Shown here: positions 31,031 to 40,487 of the stretch, in pieces
How the letters are laid out: each line of letters starts with the position of its first letter
Numbering within the stretch: position 1 is the first letter of the stretch
From: Lineus longissimus
Taxonomy: Eukaryota; Nemertea; Pilidiophora; Heteronemertea; Lineidae
DNA length: 64,000 bases
Assembly (NCBI RefSeq): GCF_910592395.1
Contig: NC_088313.1
Span: 8,372,501-8,436,500 of the forward strand
Direction of reading: 5' to 3'
Made by a program: the position numbers and the translations under genes
Notes under the pieces: generated by a model
Seen by the model: the letters and a program-made list of their open reading frames with translations, nothing else
What the model was told of the DNA's origin: nothing
The model's database searches: none

Positions 31031-31690
31031 ATGGATGGAGACAATAAGGTTTATCCAGATTTAAGTAATTTAAACTCTGAAAGTCATTTGAACTATGAAA
31101 GGTCTGAAAAGCATACAGAAAGTAACCCTCAGGCTTTCAGACTACAACAAATATGTGAGGTTAAGAGTTTCTTAGAAAGCGAGATTGAATTTAGAAGAAA
31201 GATATTTTCAAAGTACAAAAAAGCATTTAGCGTAATTACTGGCATTAGCCATTTCCTTAATTTAACTAGCGTAGCAGCCGGATCTGTTGGTGTTTCCGCT
31301 CTAGCTGGTGTAATCACGGCACCGATAGGCTTAGCTTTGGGTGGCGTAACAATAGGTAGTGCCATTATTTCATCAGCCTTAGGCTGGGAGAAAAAGAATA
31401 TTCTTAAGAAAATTGAAAAGCATGAGAATATCAGAATGTTGGCAATTTCAAAACTGAACACAATCAATGATTTGGTTAGTAAAGCCTTAACCGATTCTCA
31501 CATATCTACAGATGAGTTTACTTTGATTCTCAAGGAGAAGGAGAAATACATTTCGATGAAAAATGCCATTAGGAAAAAACAAAGGGAGGCAAGTTCAGCT
31601 GTTGATGTAGAGTCTTTAAAGAAGACTTTTTTAGAAGAAGGAAAAAAACTAGCACAGACAGAGATGCTAGAAAAACTAAAAGTTCAGTAA
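31031..31690 (+). CDS. Membrane-inserting helical protein, 219 aa
   Basis: ATG 31031 in AATTAAATG. Polar N-terminus; residues ~75-120 form a strongly hydrophobic alanine/glycine-rich helical hairpin (SALAGVITAPIGLALGG, TIGSAIISSALGW), flanked by charged coiled-coil-like helices (ENIRMLAISKLNTIND, KEKEKYISMKNA). This layout resembles pore-forming or membrane-anchoring proteins of unknown family in Polintons. No enzymatic motif is seen. Confidence 0.5.
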   Translation: MDGDNKVYPDLSNLNSESHLNYERSEKHTESNPQAFRLQQICEVKSFLESEIEFRRKIFSKYKKAFSVITGISHFLNLTSVAAGSVGVSALAGVITAPIGLALGGVTIGSAIISSALGWEKKNILKKIEKHENIRMLAISKLNTINDLVSKALTDSHISTDEFTLILKEKEKYISMKNAIRKKQREASSAVDVESLKKTFLEEGKKLAQTEMLEKLKVQ

Positions 31691-31881
31691 ATCAAACAGG
31701 ACTCGAGCTATGCTCTCAAGACGAAGTCGGACCCGGACTACGTCCTAATCCTAATGTGGTGTATCACTATCACTATTATCATGACTTCGGTGTTAGGGAT
31801 GAATTTCACCAAGTAACACTACCATCAGCACCACCCTATTCATTAGTTTAATCGAACTTTGTTCTCTGGACGTAGTCGTAC
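31691..31881. terminator. Tail-to-tail intergenic region with hairpin repeats
   Basis: This lies between the ends of convergent genes (31031-31690 and the minus-strand polymerase). It contains two double-hairpin repeat loci (31701-31747 and 31852-31880), which could serve as transcript-end structures. No polyadenylation signal is assigned. Confidence 0.35.
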
Positions 31882-34800
31882 TCAAGCGAAGTTTGAATCG
31901 CTGTAATCTATGTAGCCTTCATAATACATTCCAAATGGTAAGGTGCTTATTCCATCTTCAAGTATGAACCTCTTGTCATCAAAAGGACTGAGGCTTTTTT
32001 TGTCAACTTCTTCCAAATAGATTTGGTGTTTATCTGATCTTAAGTGTCTCATCTTGTGGTAAAATGACCTACTCTTTTCAAGACAATCAACATAGTCATC
32101 CAATGAGATATTTCTCCTTACTACATTCTTGGCAATACCCTTCAATTTCTTAGAATCGTAATCTTTTGTCGAGCCTTGCTCTCCAGACATAGTCTTGGTC
32201 CTGTAAGCGTACATCTTACTTCTCAGGGCAATGAATTCAGTCATCTCTACTCCTCCTAGCTCATCCTTAAAGTAGCCTGGTACCTTCTTCTTACTGGTAT
32301 CATAGAGTGGATGATCTTTTGGATAATTACTGAAGTCAAAATAGTGTTTCAACTCCTTTAAGTCTTTAGTTAAGTCATCAGTATTAATGTTAAGTACAAA
32401 GGAATCTGTATCTAGATACAGCAGTTCAATATTTTTCTCACCAAAGTACGGTTGAAGAACTTCATAATAGAATTCATACATTAATAATTTAGACAATTCA
32501 AGTACTGAAGCTCCTATGTAGATTGGTTTGTTGAATTTCATTGATGTTTTCCTCATGCTAATAGCAGCATTATGTTCGTCAAATACGCATATCGATGAAA
32601 ACCTGGGATTGGCCATTACATTCCTGGCTCTCTCCCCGTCCGATACAAATTCAATTTCAACCCTGTTCCTTACATTCTCACAAGTTTTTCCATAGAACGC
32701 ATTGTTCATCAGTTTAAAATAGTCTTTCTCAAAATCAGTCTTAGAATCCATACGTCTTTTAGTGTTAAAATCAATGTATGGTGCTAACCACTTTGATTGT
32801 TTAAAGCTTATCACTGAATGAACCCTCTTAAGTACCATTCCGTGCTTTAGGTAAAATTGTAGCATTCTGTAATGCACTATGTAATTAGTTTTATCCTTTT
32901 GTGTTAGTATTAGTTTCTCTACATTTGATCTTTTATCATCGCCCAGTAACTCTCTCTGGTAAGGACTTAATTCATCATCTTCAATAAAGAGAGATTCGGG
33001 ACAGAATGGAAAGTTCCTTGACTTAAATTTAATATTTCCTGGATACTCCAAATCAACCTCTAAGAAGTAGCCTACTTCACTATCACTTGGAATTGCCATA
33101 ATCTGCTCTTTACTGATAACATTCATGTTAAGTCGAGCTTTGTCCTGAGAGCATAGCTCGAGTGGATCAATATCTATCATTTCAAAACTACCATAGGGTT
33201 GAGGTTCCATCATGGACCAGCCGTAGAGATTATTTGCGTCTATGTAGAGTAGTTTGTGGTGTTCATCTGCCTTTACATGTCTTGTTCCCATAACACCCGA
33301 AATTCCACCTCGTATTGCTTTCTCAAAAGTAAGTAAGATGTTGGTATCAGTCAGTAGTTCTAGGTTTATTCCTGTGTACTTCAAACCAGCTTGCCAGGTT
33401 AGGCCTGGTGCCGAGTAACAGTGACAGGGATCTATCTGAAAGTAGTTCAAATTGACATCCCTGAATTTCTCAAATAAATCAGCTAAAAGGATCACATCAG
33501 TTTTGAGGTAGAGGTCAATGAACTCACCGTGATTCCTGATCTTGAAATGATCCCATATTACCTTAGCCTCATCATAGGCAGAATCAGGTGCCATTTCATT
33601 TTTCAATTCGTCAAAAAACATAGACTTTTCTAGGTAAGTAACATTGTAGCTTTCATGTGATGTGTAAAAAAGAGTAAGGTACTGAACCCTTCTTCCTCAA
33701 TAGCTTAAAGTCAGTGGTATTTGGGAACAGCTGTCTGGTAATTTTAAAATCATCATCCAACATTGATTTGGTTATGTTGTCTAAACTGGACTGCAGGAAT
33801 CTGTACGAGTCCAAAAACCTGAAACAACCGAACTGAAATGAGATGTATTCCTCTGATGTTTTGGCAAGTATTTTCAGTTTCTTGTACTTCGGTAGCTTAT
33901 TCATTAATTCTTTAATAAATAAGTGAGAATCGTAATTACTGAGATTGTGAAAAAACACTGGAACAAACATAGCTTTCTTTTCATTCAAATTACACGAGTT
34001 GTGAGCAGCACCTCGATATCTACCACAGTAGTGATCATGATCCTTGACCTTGTCATATCCCAAAGGTTGATTACAATAGTAACAATGTGTTTCTAATTGA
34101 TATTTATGCCAGTCTTCATCTGTCATTGTTAGAGGAAAGTTACAGTTCAATAAATTAGAGAATTGTTCTTCCATCCTGATTAACCAATTACAGAACACAT
34201 CTACAACATCAGCACCCCTGTGAGACACATACTGGCTACTGTAAAGGTGTGTGTAGTCTGAGTGAACATAAACACCAACAGCTGATGCATTTTGTTTAAA
34301 AAGTTTCTTTGAACTCGGTTCTTTCATCATAGGTGGCTCTACTGATACTACTGGTATGTTGCCTTCGGCAGAAGAACAAGGTTCGCTTATCGCTTCGAAA
34401 TCAGCATAGATCACAAACGGAACTCTATTTTTGAATGAGTGTTTTTCAAATTTAATTTGTGACCATTTACTGTTAGGTGGAGGCAAAGTAATCTTACAGT
34501 AATCGTGTTCTCCACATTTCTTTATATGTTTATCTAGTGTTGACTTCCTGTAAAAGTAATTCATGCATCTCCTGCAAAGATACACTCTATGAGCTAGTGT
34601 CCTGAAGAAAAGATTGATGTCTCTTATGTACATGAAATGGTCCTTGAAATACAACAGATCGATGACATCATCATCATCCTAATTCTTGGACAGGTAGAGA
34701 GGTTCTAGTTTTGCCTCACATGTGCTCTTAGCCGATTCGTTCTCTAACTTGAACACATTAATCTTGAGATTATTATCACTCTCTATCTTAGGGATATCCT

Positions 34801-35644
34801 TTTGAATACATACAGGAAATGATTTGATTTTGATATCAGTAGTTTTCGAACTCTGTTCTCGTGACGAAGTCATTTGTAGCATATCGGTAGTGATATTGAA
34901 TGTACTCTCGAGCTCTGCTCTCAGGACAAAGTCCGTCTCTGGATTTTCTTTCAGATATTTAGCGGCCAATAAAGACCAGAGAAAACATTTATTGTCATTT
35001 GATTCCACATTTATTACTGCTTTTGTTTTAAATGGTAATTTAGTGTAATGACCACCTTTACACCTCTTGTAAGAACAGATGGTCATGTTACAAGACTCTA
35101 TTTTATTTAAAGTAAGTCCAGAACCTTGAAAGTACCTTTCCTCAATCTGTGTCTTAATGTAGTTTAACTGGTTGGTTATGGCATAAATTGCCTGGTTCCT
35201 TGAAATTATGCTTTCCATTGGAGACTGTATGGGGTGTGTTACACTTTCACCCTGACGATCAAACTGAGGAAATACTGATATGCTAATTTTGTGATGGTAA
35301 TCATTGAGTTGAAATAATACCTCCTCTAATTTATCTCTGTATTCATACACTTGTTTAGCTTCTCTGTCAATCTTCAAACTAATGGTGACTACAGGCTTGC
35401 CAAATTGTTTTACTATTTCTATTCCACTCACTTTCTTTATGCCATCTAGCTCATTTTCCTCAAATGCAAGTTTCTTATCCATAGTTTTAGGGATCAGTGA
35501 TTGGGCTCGGGGTTGAGCAATAGGGACATAATCCGGATTTAATTTACTTAAGTGACCTTTGGTTCTCCTGTGAATAGCCATATTATTGTAGGATATGTAC
35601 TTGTCACATGTAGTGCAAAGTATTTTCTGATTCTTATCAGTCAT
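31882..35644 (-). pseudogene. polB: Protein-primed DNA polymerase B of Polinton B, one stop and one frameshift
   Basis: The start is ATG 35644, giving a C2H2-like lead (CTTCDKYI, then HRRTKGH). An in-frame TAG at 34679-34681 is followed in the same register by VYLCRRCM, exonuclease motif I YADFEAI, a zinc cluster (HCYYCN, DHDHYCG) and motif II NLSNYDSHLF. A one-base change in a T run near 33668 shifts the frame; afterwards come exonuclease III YLKTDVILLAD, polymerase A IDANNLYG, polymerase B MNNAFYGK and polymerase C YLDTDSF, ending 31882. At least three double-hairpin repeats add in-frame peptides. All catalytic motifs are intact, so only two recent lesions inactivate it (or are assembly errors). 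Confidence 0.92.
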
Positions 35645-35700
35645 TCTATTTATTAGATAAAAATTTATTAAATTCAATAAATATCTTGAATTAAATAGAA

Positions 35701-36741
35701 ATGGACTTCATAATCAATGAACAAGAATGTAATGAAGCCAATTTTGAGTACTACTTAACAGACCAATTAGACATAAAATCCATTACTTTGAAATCGATAA
35801 CCTTTTACAATTCATGGTGGACAGGTGATTTTCTACCAGAGGGAGTAAGGATTTTCTCATTTCTAGTCGAAATAACCAGAATTACAACACATGAGCCCTT
35901 AGATAAACAATTATGGTGTAGGACATTATTTGCTCCTGGACTTGAAACAGATACACTTGAAAAGGAAGTCATGAAAATTTGCGAACGGCATTTGGAAAAT
36001 GATTCTGCCACAACTAAAGACACCATTACTCAATACACATTTCCATACTCTCGACATTTTAGTTTAAGTGAGTTTTGTGAGGTATGGCAAAAATACATAA
36101 AAGAAATTGGAATAAGCCATGTGAAAATTTACTGTGATAACAATAATTACATAACCCTTGAACTTACAGAGGATAAAGAGTACCCTCTGAAAGTAGACAA
36201 GTTAGATAAAAATGAAAAAATCAAGATTGAGAGAAACACAGAAGGTTTTCAAATAAGCAAAACCATAAGAGAGATGATAGAAAAACAGCTCACAGTGGTG
36301 AATGAGTGGTTTGGCTTTAAGCAAACTAAATTCACCAAGAAAGGAAAATACTACTCCACAAGACCACTCAACTTTTACAGGAAATATCTATTCCTGCAAG
36401 CTAATTTGGTTGACAAAGCTAAGACCCTCTACAACAATAAACCATCTAACATTTTCTGCATCATACCTGTAGAAGATGGTGACCAAATAAAAATGCAGCG
36501 ATACGAACCGAATTGTAAGAAAACGATAAATAAGTGTACTAATCACATAAAATTCGAAATCACTGATGAGAATGGTAAGCTAGTTAATTTCAGAGGAACA
36601 GAGGTTTCTTTAGAGTTAAGAATCGAGCAGAGCTCTCAAGACGAAGTCGGACTAGGACAAAGTCCAGAGAACAAAGTTCGACTCGAGCAGAGCTCTCAAG
36701 ACGAAGTCGGACTAGGACAAAGTCCAGAGAGCAAAGCTTGA
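35701..36741 (+). CDS. Second penton-like or fibre-like protein of Polinton B, repeat-extended
   Basis: ATG 35701 is 56 bases from the polymerase start and divergent from it. The 346-residue product has a strand-rich body and the C-terminal block CTNHIKFEITDENGKLVNF then EVSLELRIE, matching the ending of the penton-like protein at 26567. Two jelly-roll proteins in one element suggest a vertex protein and a distinct spike or turret. The last ~36 residues are entirely double-hairpin repeat sequence in tandem (36622-36740; peptides SSQDEVGLGQSPE twice), a foreign extension past the natural end. Confidence 0.55.
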   Translation: MDFIINEQECNEANFEYYLTDQLDIKSITLKSITFYNSWWTGDFLPEGVRIFSFLVEITRITTHEPLDKQLWCRTLFAPGLETDTLEKEVMKICERHLENDSATTKDTITQYTFPYSRHFSLSEFCEVWQKYIKEIGISHVKIYCDNNNYITLELTEDKEYPLKVDKLDKNEKIKIERNTEGFQISKTIREMIEKQLTVVNEWFGFKQTKFTKKGKYYSTRPLNFYRKYLFLQANLVDKAKTLYNNKPSNIFCIIPVEDGDQIKMQRYEPNCKKTINKCTNHIKFEITDENGKLVNFRGTEVSLELRIEQSSQDEVGLGQSPENKVRLEQSSQDEVGLGQSPESKA

Positions 36742-36754
36742 CCACCTGATGAGA

Positions 36755-37291
36755 TCATTCCATTAAAGGAATAGTACATTTCTTCTCTTTAACTACAGGT
36801 TTAACAAGAGGGTTAATTGATCCCTTCATGACTGCTTCATTCGGACTTTGTCCTGAGAGCATAGCTCGATTAGGACTACGTCCAGAGAACAAAGTTCGAT
36901 TCAAGCCTGATCGCTGCTCTTTACTTACTTTTTTAGGAAGTTTCTTAAACATAATGAATGATGCTAAAATAATTGCACCTAAACCTAGTACATAGACATA
37001 AGTATTACTACTAGATTCACGCAGTGATACATCAGTATTTTGAGATTGTGGTTCTTCTTCCTCTAATTCTTCTTCCTCCTTTTCCACAACTCTGTTTTTT
37101 GGTGAGGAGTCCTGTACTTTAAATGTCGTCTTATCCTTTTTTATCCTCTTAAATTCCTTAGATCTTCTACCCAGTTCTCTAGACCATGCTAATTGTTTCT
37201 CTGATCGAGGTTTCTTAGACACTGAAACTTTAGTCGGACTTTGTCCTGAGAGCATAGCTCGAGTAGTATCAGTTACAGTTTCAAGTTCCAT
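36755..37291 (-). CDS. Single-pass membrane protein, 178 aa
   Basis: ATG 37291 in GATAAATG. The N-terminal half is very basic (KEFKRIKKDKTTFK), followed by an acidic EEEELEEEE stretch, a clear transmembrane helix (YVYVLGLGAIILASFIMF, residues ~98-115) and a short tail. Hairpin repeats at 36841-36901 and 37234-37262 supply parts of both termini (TRAMLSGQSPT). No family is recognised; the type-II-like membrane layout may mark a virion or packaging accessory protein. Confidence 0.45.
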   Translation of the reverse strand: MELETVTDTTRAMLSGQSPTKVSVSKKPRSEKQLAWSRELGRRSKEFKRIKKDKTTFKVQDSSPKNRVVEKEEEELEEEEPQSQNTDVSLRESSSNTYVYVLGLGAIILASFIMFKKLPKKVSKEQRSGLNRTLFSGRSPNRAMLSGQSPNEAVMKGSINPLVKPVVKEKKCTIPLME

Positions 37292-37340
37292 TTATCTTGG
37301 CCGAATTTAATTCGAACTATGTTCTCATAACCAGGTTAAT

Positions 37341-38192
37341 TTAGTCTTCTTTATCATCACTACCTGTGATATCTAGACTTTCATCTATTGATTTGTCACA
37401 TTCAGAGACAGTCATATTTGGTGTATTCATATTTGATGCAGTCATACTCGATGTATTCATAGATGATTCCTCATGACAATGACCTAAAGTAATAAGTGTT
37501 GTTGAGGCAAGTGCAGTTATAGGTCCCATTCTCAAACTCAACCATCCAAGCCATTTATCCAACTCGTTAGTTATCAAATAATCATTTCTAAGATCATGGT
37601 AAAGATTATCTTCATCATCTATTGGTAATAACCACCTTGATAATTTAGTGTAAGCTTTAATTACTGTCTTACCCAAAGAATCATTAAGTCTGGCAGCCAT
37701 CTTTGTTTCATACATTCTATGGTGTTTTAAGATTTCTTTTTCAGTCATATTATCTAAGTCATTAAAAGTTATTTGTTTATTAAGGAAATCCTTGCTTTTA
37801 CCAGTTGCAACTAGAATCTCTAAGTCTTGTTTGGCTTTAAGGCCACTATCAGTCAAATAGTTCAAATTTTGTTGATTGCTAGTCGGACTTTGTCCTGAGA
37901 GCGTAGCTCGAGTTGAGCCTAGTTGGCAACTAGAATTGACTATTCCTTGACTGGGATTAACTATTCCTTGACTAGGATTAACAAAATTTGAACTATTCAA
38001 CTGCTTATTTGAAACTTGTTGATTTGTAGAGCAGTTCTGTTGAAAGTTAGTTCTGTTTTGTTGGTAACTACCAGTGTTCTGTTGGTTAGAAGCCCCAACT
38101 CGAGCTAAGCTCTCAGGACTCATAACACCAATCTGTTTCATCTGTTGTTCAATCACTGCAGATGTCTGACTATTCATTTGCTGATTATTCAT
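37341..38192 (-). CDS. Unknown protein with one hydrophobic segment, 283 aa
   Basis: ATG 38192 in TTTTAAATG. N-terminus asparagine/glutamine-rich with degenerate repeats (NQQNTGSYQQNR, NPSQGIV twice). The middle is helical (KEILKHHRMYETKMAARL, TKLSRWLLPIDDE), followed by a hydrophobic helix (MGPITALASTTLITLG) and a tail of TASNMNTPNM-like repeats. Double-hairpin repeats lie at 37883-37911 and 38099-38119. It overlaps the next gene upstream by 8 bases. Function unknown. Confidence 0.45.
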   Translation of the reverse strand: MNNQQMNSQTSAVIEQQMKQIGVMSPESLARVGASNQQNTGSYQQNRTNFQQNCSTNQQVSNKQLNSSNFVNPSQGIVNPSQGIVNSSCQLGSTRATLSGQSPTSNQQNLNYLTDSGLKAKQDLEILVATGKSKDFLNKQITFNDLDNMTEKEILKHHRMYETKMAARLNDSLGKTVIKAYTKLSRWLLPIDDEDNLYHDLRNDYLITNELDKWLGWLSLRMGPITALASTTLITLGHCHEESSMNTSSMTASNMNTPNMTVSECDKSIDESLDITGSDDKED

Positions 38193-38855
38193 TTAAAATT
38201 ATGGAAAAATGACTGTTACTGATGCAGTTAATGTCTCGATCTGCACTGGCACTCAGTAAAACGTCAAACTGCTTGTCAATATCCTGGTCATATTCCTTCT
38301 CAACCTTGTAATTCTGGAAGAAAATACTTTGAGTGAAATCATACCATAATCTCTCCAAATCATTTACTCGCTCCTTGTTGGTTAAAAAAGGTGTAAATAT
38401 TACATAATCAATTTTCAGCGTTTTAAAGGCTTGGTGTAAAAATACCTTGTAGTTAATGGTGACCTTCACACCACAGTAATGCAGAAATCTAAGGAAAGCA
38501 TAGTACACTAGTCTAAGGTCAGTGATATTCTCATCGGTTAATTGCGGTTTACCAATTGCCCTGTTAATAAATTCAATGGCAAGAAACCAATCATATTCCC
38601 CACAGTGAAATTTAAAAAGCATGGCTTCACCATGTAACCCTTGGTTACAAAACTTCGTCCTGAGAGCTCTGCTCGAGTCAAGCTTTGCTCTCTGGACTTT
38701 GTCCTAGTCCGACTTCGTCCTGAGAGCTCTGCTCGATCCATAACCCTAGGACGAATGTATCCTTTAAGATTCTCATTGTTCCACTGGAGCTCTGCTCTCA
38801 GGACGAAGTCCGACTCACTAGAATAATAGTCTTTTAATGAGATGTATTTATTCAT
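38185..38855 (-). pseudogene. Unknown Polinton B protein with frameshift and repeat-filled N-terminus
   Basis: From ATG 38855 the first ~60 residues are largely double-hairpin repeat peptides (DFVLRAEL, MDRAELSGRS). Near 38620 the register changes, and the C-terminal part (residues FHCGEYDWFLAIEF, LRFLHYCGVKVTINYKVFLHQAF, DIDKQFDVLL) continues to 38185. The C-terminal part looks like a conserved helical domain. Either a frameshift joins the two or the repeats were inserted upstream of an original start near 38622. No function is recognised. Confidence 0.45.
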
Positions 38856-38905
38856 ATTTACATGATAATTATTTTTTTAAACATTGTTTTTTGATAGAAG
38901 GTCAC

Positions 38906-40477
38906 CTAAGACCTTTTACGTGATTTTACTGTTTTACGTGATTTTAAGGCTTTAACACCCCCAATTAAACCATAAATTATGGAGCTCACAATAGCAATAA
39001 CTGCTATGATCAGATGTTCAGCTAGAAAGCCAACAACTGCACCAATTGTTTTCAGGAGAAATGATACGATAGAACCGATGATTCCCGGTAAAGCCGCAGC
39101 TGATTTCTTGGCTAGTTCTTTTAGCCATTCAGCAAACTTCTTGAGACCTTCTTTTACTTTATCTGGTATTGATGGTTTTGGTCCTGGTTCTGGTGTAGGT
39201 CCTGGAGTTGGGTCTGGTCCTGGAGATGGTCCTGGTCCTGGAGTTGGTTTTACAGATTTAGTGGCACCACTTAAAGCACTACTGATACTAAGACCTAGAG
39301 TTGTAAATGTCATTACAACAGCTGTTATTATGGCGCTAATAGTTACACCATACGTCTTAAAAAGTAACTTTATTCTGTCCTTCAGAGGAATAGTTGAATC
39401 TGGTTTCTTTAGAACATCAACAATTAAACGTTTAATTCTTCTAGTTTGTGACTCCCTGTCATTGTCTAACCTCCATACCTTTGACTGTTCCTCATGCAAT
39501 TTGTCATTTAGTTCATCTATTTGCTTTTTCAACTCTCCTTTATCTTTAGCATCTTCTTCTACAGACTTTACATAGTCTCTTGTTAAATTATGAAGTTGAT
39601 TTTCTAGTTCTTGTATTTGCATGTCCTTATCCCTCTTTACTGCAGCTAGTTTATCACCAGCCTGTTTTAACCCTCTAAGTTCTCTCAAGGCATATTCAGT
39701 AAAACCCAGTGATTTAAGTTCATCATCATTAGAATCTATCAGTTTATCTATTGGTTTGTTTGAACTGTTTACCTCATTAATTACTGCCTGTGTTTCAGGG
39801 GTTACTAATATAGGTTCCCTTACTGGTGGGTCAGGTGCAATCATACCTCTAATCATGTCAACAAATCTAGTACCAAACTTAGTCTTTAATGTGCCTTCAG
39901 CATAGAAGCTTCCATTATCCTTAGTTAAAGGAATAAACTTTATCTTTTCTCCATTTTTATCAGGATATTCAAATAAATTTTTGTTTTCTAGTTTATCTTT
40001 TATCAAATCAAATTCAGAATTTCTCGGATTGTAATAAAGTTTGTTTCCATTGTAACTAATGTGTGGTGAAAGATTACTCAATTTTTTCTTGTCATAATTC
40101 CAGTTTGATCCTCCCAATGCTGTATCAAGTTTATCCTCTATTGTATCGTAACTTAACTCCTTTTCCATCAATTCAGGGACAATACCTCTTACTCTTTCTG
40201 GTGTACTGAATGAAGTTTCAGTAGTAAGATTTCCACCTCCTGTGTTGTATGTTGTGCCGTCATCTTGAAAAGTTCTATTGGTTTCACCTGTATTAGGATC
40301 TATCTCATCCATTTGGATATATTCACCTCCTTCAGCCATAATGTCGTATCTTGCGCGATAATCTGGATAAAGGTTATACTTTCTCCAATCAAGAATCATT
40401 TCATCAGATCCTGATGATAATGATGATAATTGTGAATCGTAATCATCCATTTCATAATTTTCACCTCCTTCAGCCAT
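38906..40477 (-). CDS. Large coiled-coil membrane protein with Pro-Gly stalk, 523 aa
   Basis: ATG 40477. MAEGGE occurs at residue 1 and again near residue 47, a duplicated lead. Residues ~270-345 form a long coiled coil (QELENQLHNL, KQIDELNDKL). A hydrophobic helix follows (TISAIITAVVMTFTTLGLSI), then a tandem PGP/PGPTP stalk, an amphipathic helix (KVKEGLKKFAEWLKEL) and a hydrophobic hairpin near the end (GIIGSIVSFLLKTIG, LIIAVIAIVSSIIYGLIGG) with a basic tail. The layout resembles a surface or membrane-remodelling protein of the particle. No homologue is known to me. Confidence 0.5.
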   Translation of the reverse strand: MAEGGENYEMDDYDSQLSSLSSGSDEMILDWRKYNLYPDYRARYDIMAEGGEYIQMDEIDPNTGETNRTFQDDGTTYNTGGGNLTTETSFSTPERVRGIVPELMEKELSYDTIEDKLDTALGGSNWNYDKKKLSNLSPHISYNGNKLYYNPRNSEFDLIKDKLENKNLFEYPDKNGEKIKFIPLTKDNGSFYAEGTLKTKFGTRFVDMIRGMIAPDPPVREPILVTPETQAVINEVNSSNKPIDKLIDSNDDELKSLGFTEYALRELRGLKQAGDKLAAVKRDKDMQIQELENQLHNLTRDYVKSVEEDAKDKGELKKQIDELNDKLHEEQSKVWRLDNDRESQTRRIKRLIVDVLKKPDSTIPLKDRIKLLFKTYGVTISAIITAVVMTFTTLGLSISSALSGATKSVKPTPGPGPSPGPDPTPGPTPEPGPKPSIPDKVKEGLKKFAEWLKELAKKSAAALPGIIGSIVSFLLKTIGAVVGFLAEHLIIAVIAIVSSIIYGLIGGVKALKSRKTVKSRKRS

Positions 40478-40487
40478 AATTACTTAT

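Noticed and set aside
36622-36740. CRISPR-like spacing in the tandem hairpin repeats
   Set aside because: Units are tandem copies without unique spacers, and no cas genes exist in this eukaryotic context.
38979-39905. Plus-strand frames of 198 and 94 codons
   Set aside because: They mirror the proline/glycine stalk and coiled-coil region of the minus-strand 523-residue gene.
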